Of a stretch of 5,460 nucleotides of DNA, positions 4,705 to 5,460 are shown one piece after another. Location: the NCBI GenBank assembly GCA_013698305.1, contig JACCVC010000021.1, forward strand, positions 1 to 5,460, in the 5' to 3' direction. The stretch's first letter is position 1, and the number at the start of each line of letters is the position of its first letter. Both the position numbers and the translations under genes were made by a program. The DNA comes from Chloroflexia bacterium (lineage in GTDB: Bacteria > Chloroflexota > Chloroflexia > Thermomicrobiales > UBA6265). The notes beneath the pieces are model-generated. The model did not search any database. It was not told the origin of the DNA and saw only the letters and a list, made by a program, of their open reading frames with translations.

Positions 4705-5376
4705 TCAGGCGTCGAGCATGATGTCCACATCCGTGCCGACCGCGTCCCGCAGCGTCTCCGCCAGCTCGACGTTGGCGCGGATGCCCTCCTTGCCGTCAAC
4801 CGGCCCCTTGCGCGGAAACCACTTGGTCGCCTGAAAACCGTCGGTGGCGAACTGTTTGGCGACTTTGCCGGCCTTGTCTGACTCCAGTGAGTAGCCGAGC
4901 GCGCTGGCGTAGACCGGGATTTCGGTGCGCACCGGTCCGCCCAGCAGGGTACACACCGGCGCGCCGAACAGCTTGCCCTTGAGGTCCCACAGCGCGCAGT
5001 CGAGGGCGCTGATCGCGAACATCGTCTCGCCCTTGTGACCATGCACCGCCGCCCGATACATCAGGTCCCACAGCCGCTCGACTGCCAGCGGGTTTTCGCC
5101 GATGAGATAGGGACGGAACCGCCGGTGGGCGATCAGGGCGATGTCGAGGTTCATCGGACCGGCCAACCCGGTGACGCCCTCGTCGGTCTCGATTTCGACG
5201 AAGATCGACGTGATCGCCAGCGAGCCGTCCTGGACGCGTTGCATCTCGCCGCGCCCGCGCTGGCGATACTCGGGGTAGACATCGAGCGGCTGGATCAACC
5301 GCTCCTGCCAGAACTCGCCATCTTCGTGGGGTAGCCTGCCGGACACCTGCCGGAATCGCACATCAGTGATCTTCAA
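4705..5376 (-). CDS. proximal half of the dehydratase-like enzyme (capping domain and first barrel strands)
   Basis: This is the 223-residue product expected if the TGA stops translation. It contains the full N-terminal capping domain, which encloses substrate in this superfamily, and ends two residues after the first metal ligand D222. Alone it lacks the catalytic base and two metal ligands and should be inactive. Start: TTG at 5376 with GAGGA 4 bases upstream; no ATG nearby gives the family's usual N-terminus. Confidence 0.5.
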   Translation of the reverse strand: MKITDVRFRQVSGRLPHEDGEFWQERLIQPLDVYPEYRQRGRGEMQRVQDGSLAITSIFVEIETDEGVTGLAGPMNLDIALIAHRRFRPYLIGENPLAVERLWDLMYRAAVHGHKGETMFAISALDCALWDLKGKLFGAPVCTLLGGPVRTEIPVYASALGYSLESDKAGKVAKQFATDGFQATKWFPRKGPVDGKEGIRANVELAETLRDAVGTDVDIMLDA

Positions 5377-5422
5377 TCGTTCCTCGCTTTCGAATTCAGG
5401 TCGTCGTCATTGCAGATAGGGC

Positions 5423-5451
5423 ACTGTATCAGAGGACATATCACGCGCAAA
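5423..5451 (-). promoter_or_regulatory. candidate extended -10 promoter of the dehydratase-like gene
   Basis: On the minus strand TTTGCG (5451-5446) is followed after 17 bases by TACAGT (5428-5423), preceded by TGA, which makes a TGn extended -10. The -35 matches only 3/6 and the -10 4/6, but the spacing is ideal and the site lies 47 bases before the TTG start. A single-gene unit with its own promoter fits the absence of same-strand neighbours in the window. Confidence 0.35.
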
Positions 5452-5460
5452 CACTGATGA

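Larger units (their letters stand above)
4177..5376 (-). pseudogene. mandelate racemase/enolase-superfamily dehydratase-like gene with in-frame TGA
   Basis: Reading through one TGA (4705-4707) gives a 399-residue enzyme, the normal length of the L-rhamnonate dehydratase-like (RhmD) group. Residues 1-125 form the capping domain; AISALDCALWDLKGK (121-135) opens the (beta/alpha) barrel. Metal ligands are visible as D222 (IMLDA), E248 (RWIEEP) and E274 (GGEH). A catalytic dyad D297 (LQPD) and H324 (VIPHGHS) is spaced 27 residues, as I recall for D302/H329 of E. coli RhmD. The KxK motif of racemases is absent (TKWFP at 184-188), which fits an acid-sugar dehydratase. The substrate cannot be told. 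The TGA falls at position 224 in '..LDA-x-MSWDVPYT', where related enzymes have Trp or Tyr (LDCWMS), so it is best read as a TGG-to-TGA change. The other nine Trp codons are TGG. The start is TTG at 5376, with GAGGA (5381-5385) just upstream and a family-typical MKITDVR beginning. All active-site residues are intact, so the damage is recent or a sequence error. Confidence 0.85.

Noticed and set aside
4660..4707. TGA as selenocysteine codon or as a general Trp codon
   Set aside because: The related enzymes have Trp or Tyr, not Cys/Sec, at this position, and I see no clear hairpin of the bacterial SECIS type just after the TGA. Other Trp codons in the gene are TGG and TGA ends another frame at 4081, so a changed code is not supported.
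4171..4881. Plus-strand 236-residue frame rich in Arg/His/Asp
   Set aside because: It is the antisense shadow of the dehydratase-like gene; GC-rich genes commonly leave such long open antisense frames.

Overview
This is a GC-rich window (roughly 60 % G+C) with short, mostly single-gene transcription units and many small or damaged reading frames. The ECF-type sigma factor, the small membrane-anchored proteins of unassigned family, the Asp-box beta-propeller protein and dispersed GTAGCGCCGGCC-type intergenic sequence together suggest a Chloroflexota-like bacterium, possibly near Thermomicrobia. This assignment is inference from style and family resemblance; no marker gene is present.

Layout. 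1-120: no gene, two small repeats. 121-1158 (minus): exported Asp-box (BNR-like) beta-propeller protein with a clear signal peptide. 1345-1938 (minus): ECF sigma-70 family factor directly upstream on the same strand. The 186 bases between them stay open in the same frame and have coding-like composition, so the propeller protein may have a longer cytoplasmic N-terminus. If so, it could be a membrane-bound partner of the sigma factor. 1939-2242: divergent intergenic region. About 2243-2530 (plus): a broken LysM-domain gene that becomes one clean LysM domain if two opposite single-base indels are corrected. 2539-2707 (minus): a small unrecognised frame that also seems to need a one-base correction; it converges on the LysM remnant with 8 bases between the stops. 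2708-3175: no confident gene, but a perfect 15-bp tandem duplication sits inside the spacer of a promoter-like TTGACA...CATAGT pair. 3176-3703 (plus): a 175-residue membrane-anchored protein of unknown family. 3704-3870: a 123-bp element with 12-bp imperfect terminal inverted repeats and internal hairpins; its end sequence recurs at 4119-4133. 3871-4083 (plus): a 70-residue tail-anchored small membrane protein. 4177-5376 (minus): an enolase-superfamily sugar-acid dehydratase-like enzyme, complete in length and active-site residues but interrupted by one in-frame TGA.

How the genes may work together. The sigma factor and the exported propeller protein plausibly form a regulatory or envelope pair. 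The dehydratase-like gene is a separate catabolic unit with its own promoter and Shine-Dalgarno sequence. The most notable theme is the run of near-intact but interrupted genes: one TGG-to-TGA change and up to three single-base indels in 5.4 kb. This means either recent gene decay or sequence error, and checking reads would decide. I see no convincing new defence, CRISPR or mobile system beyond the small inverted-repeat element.
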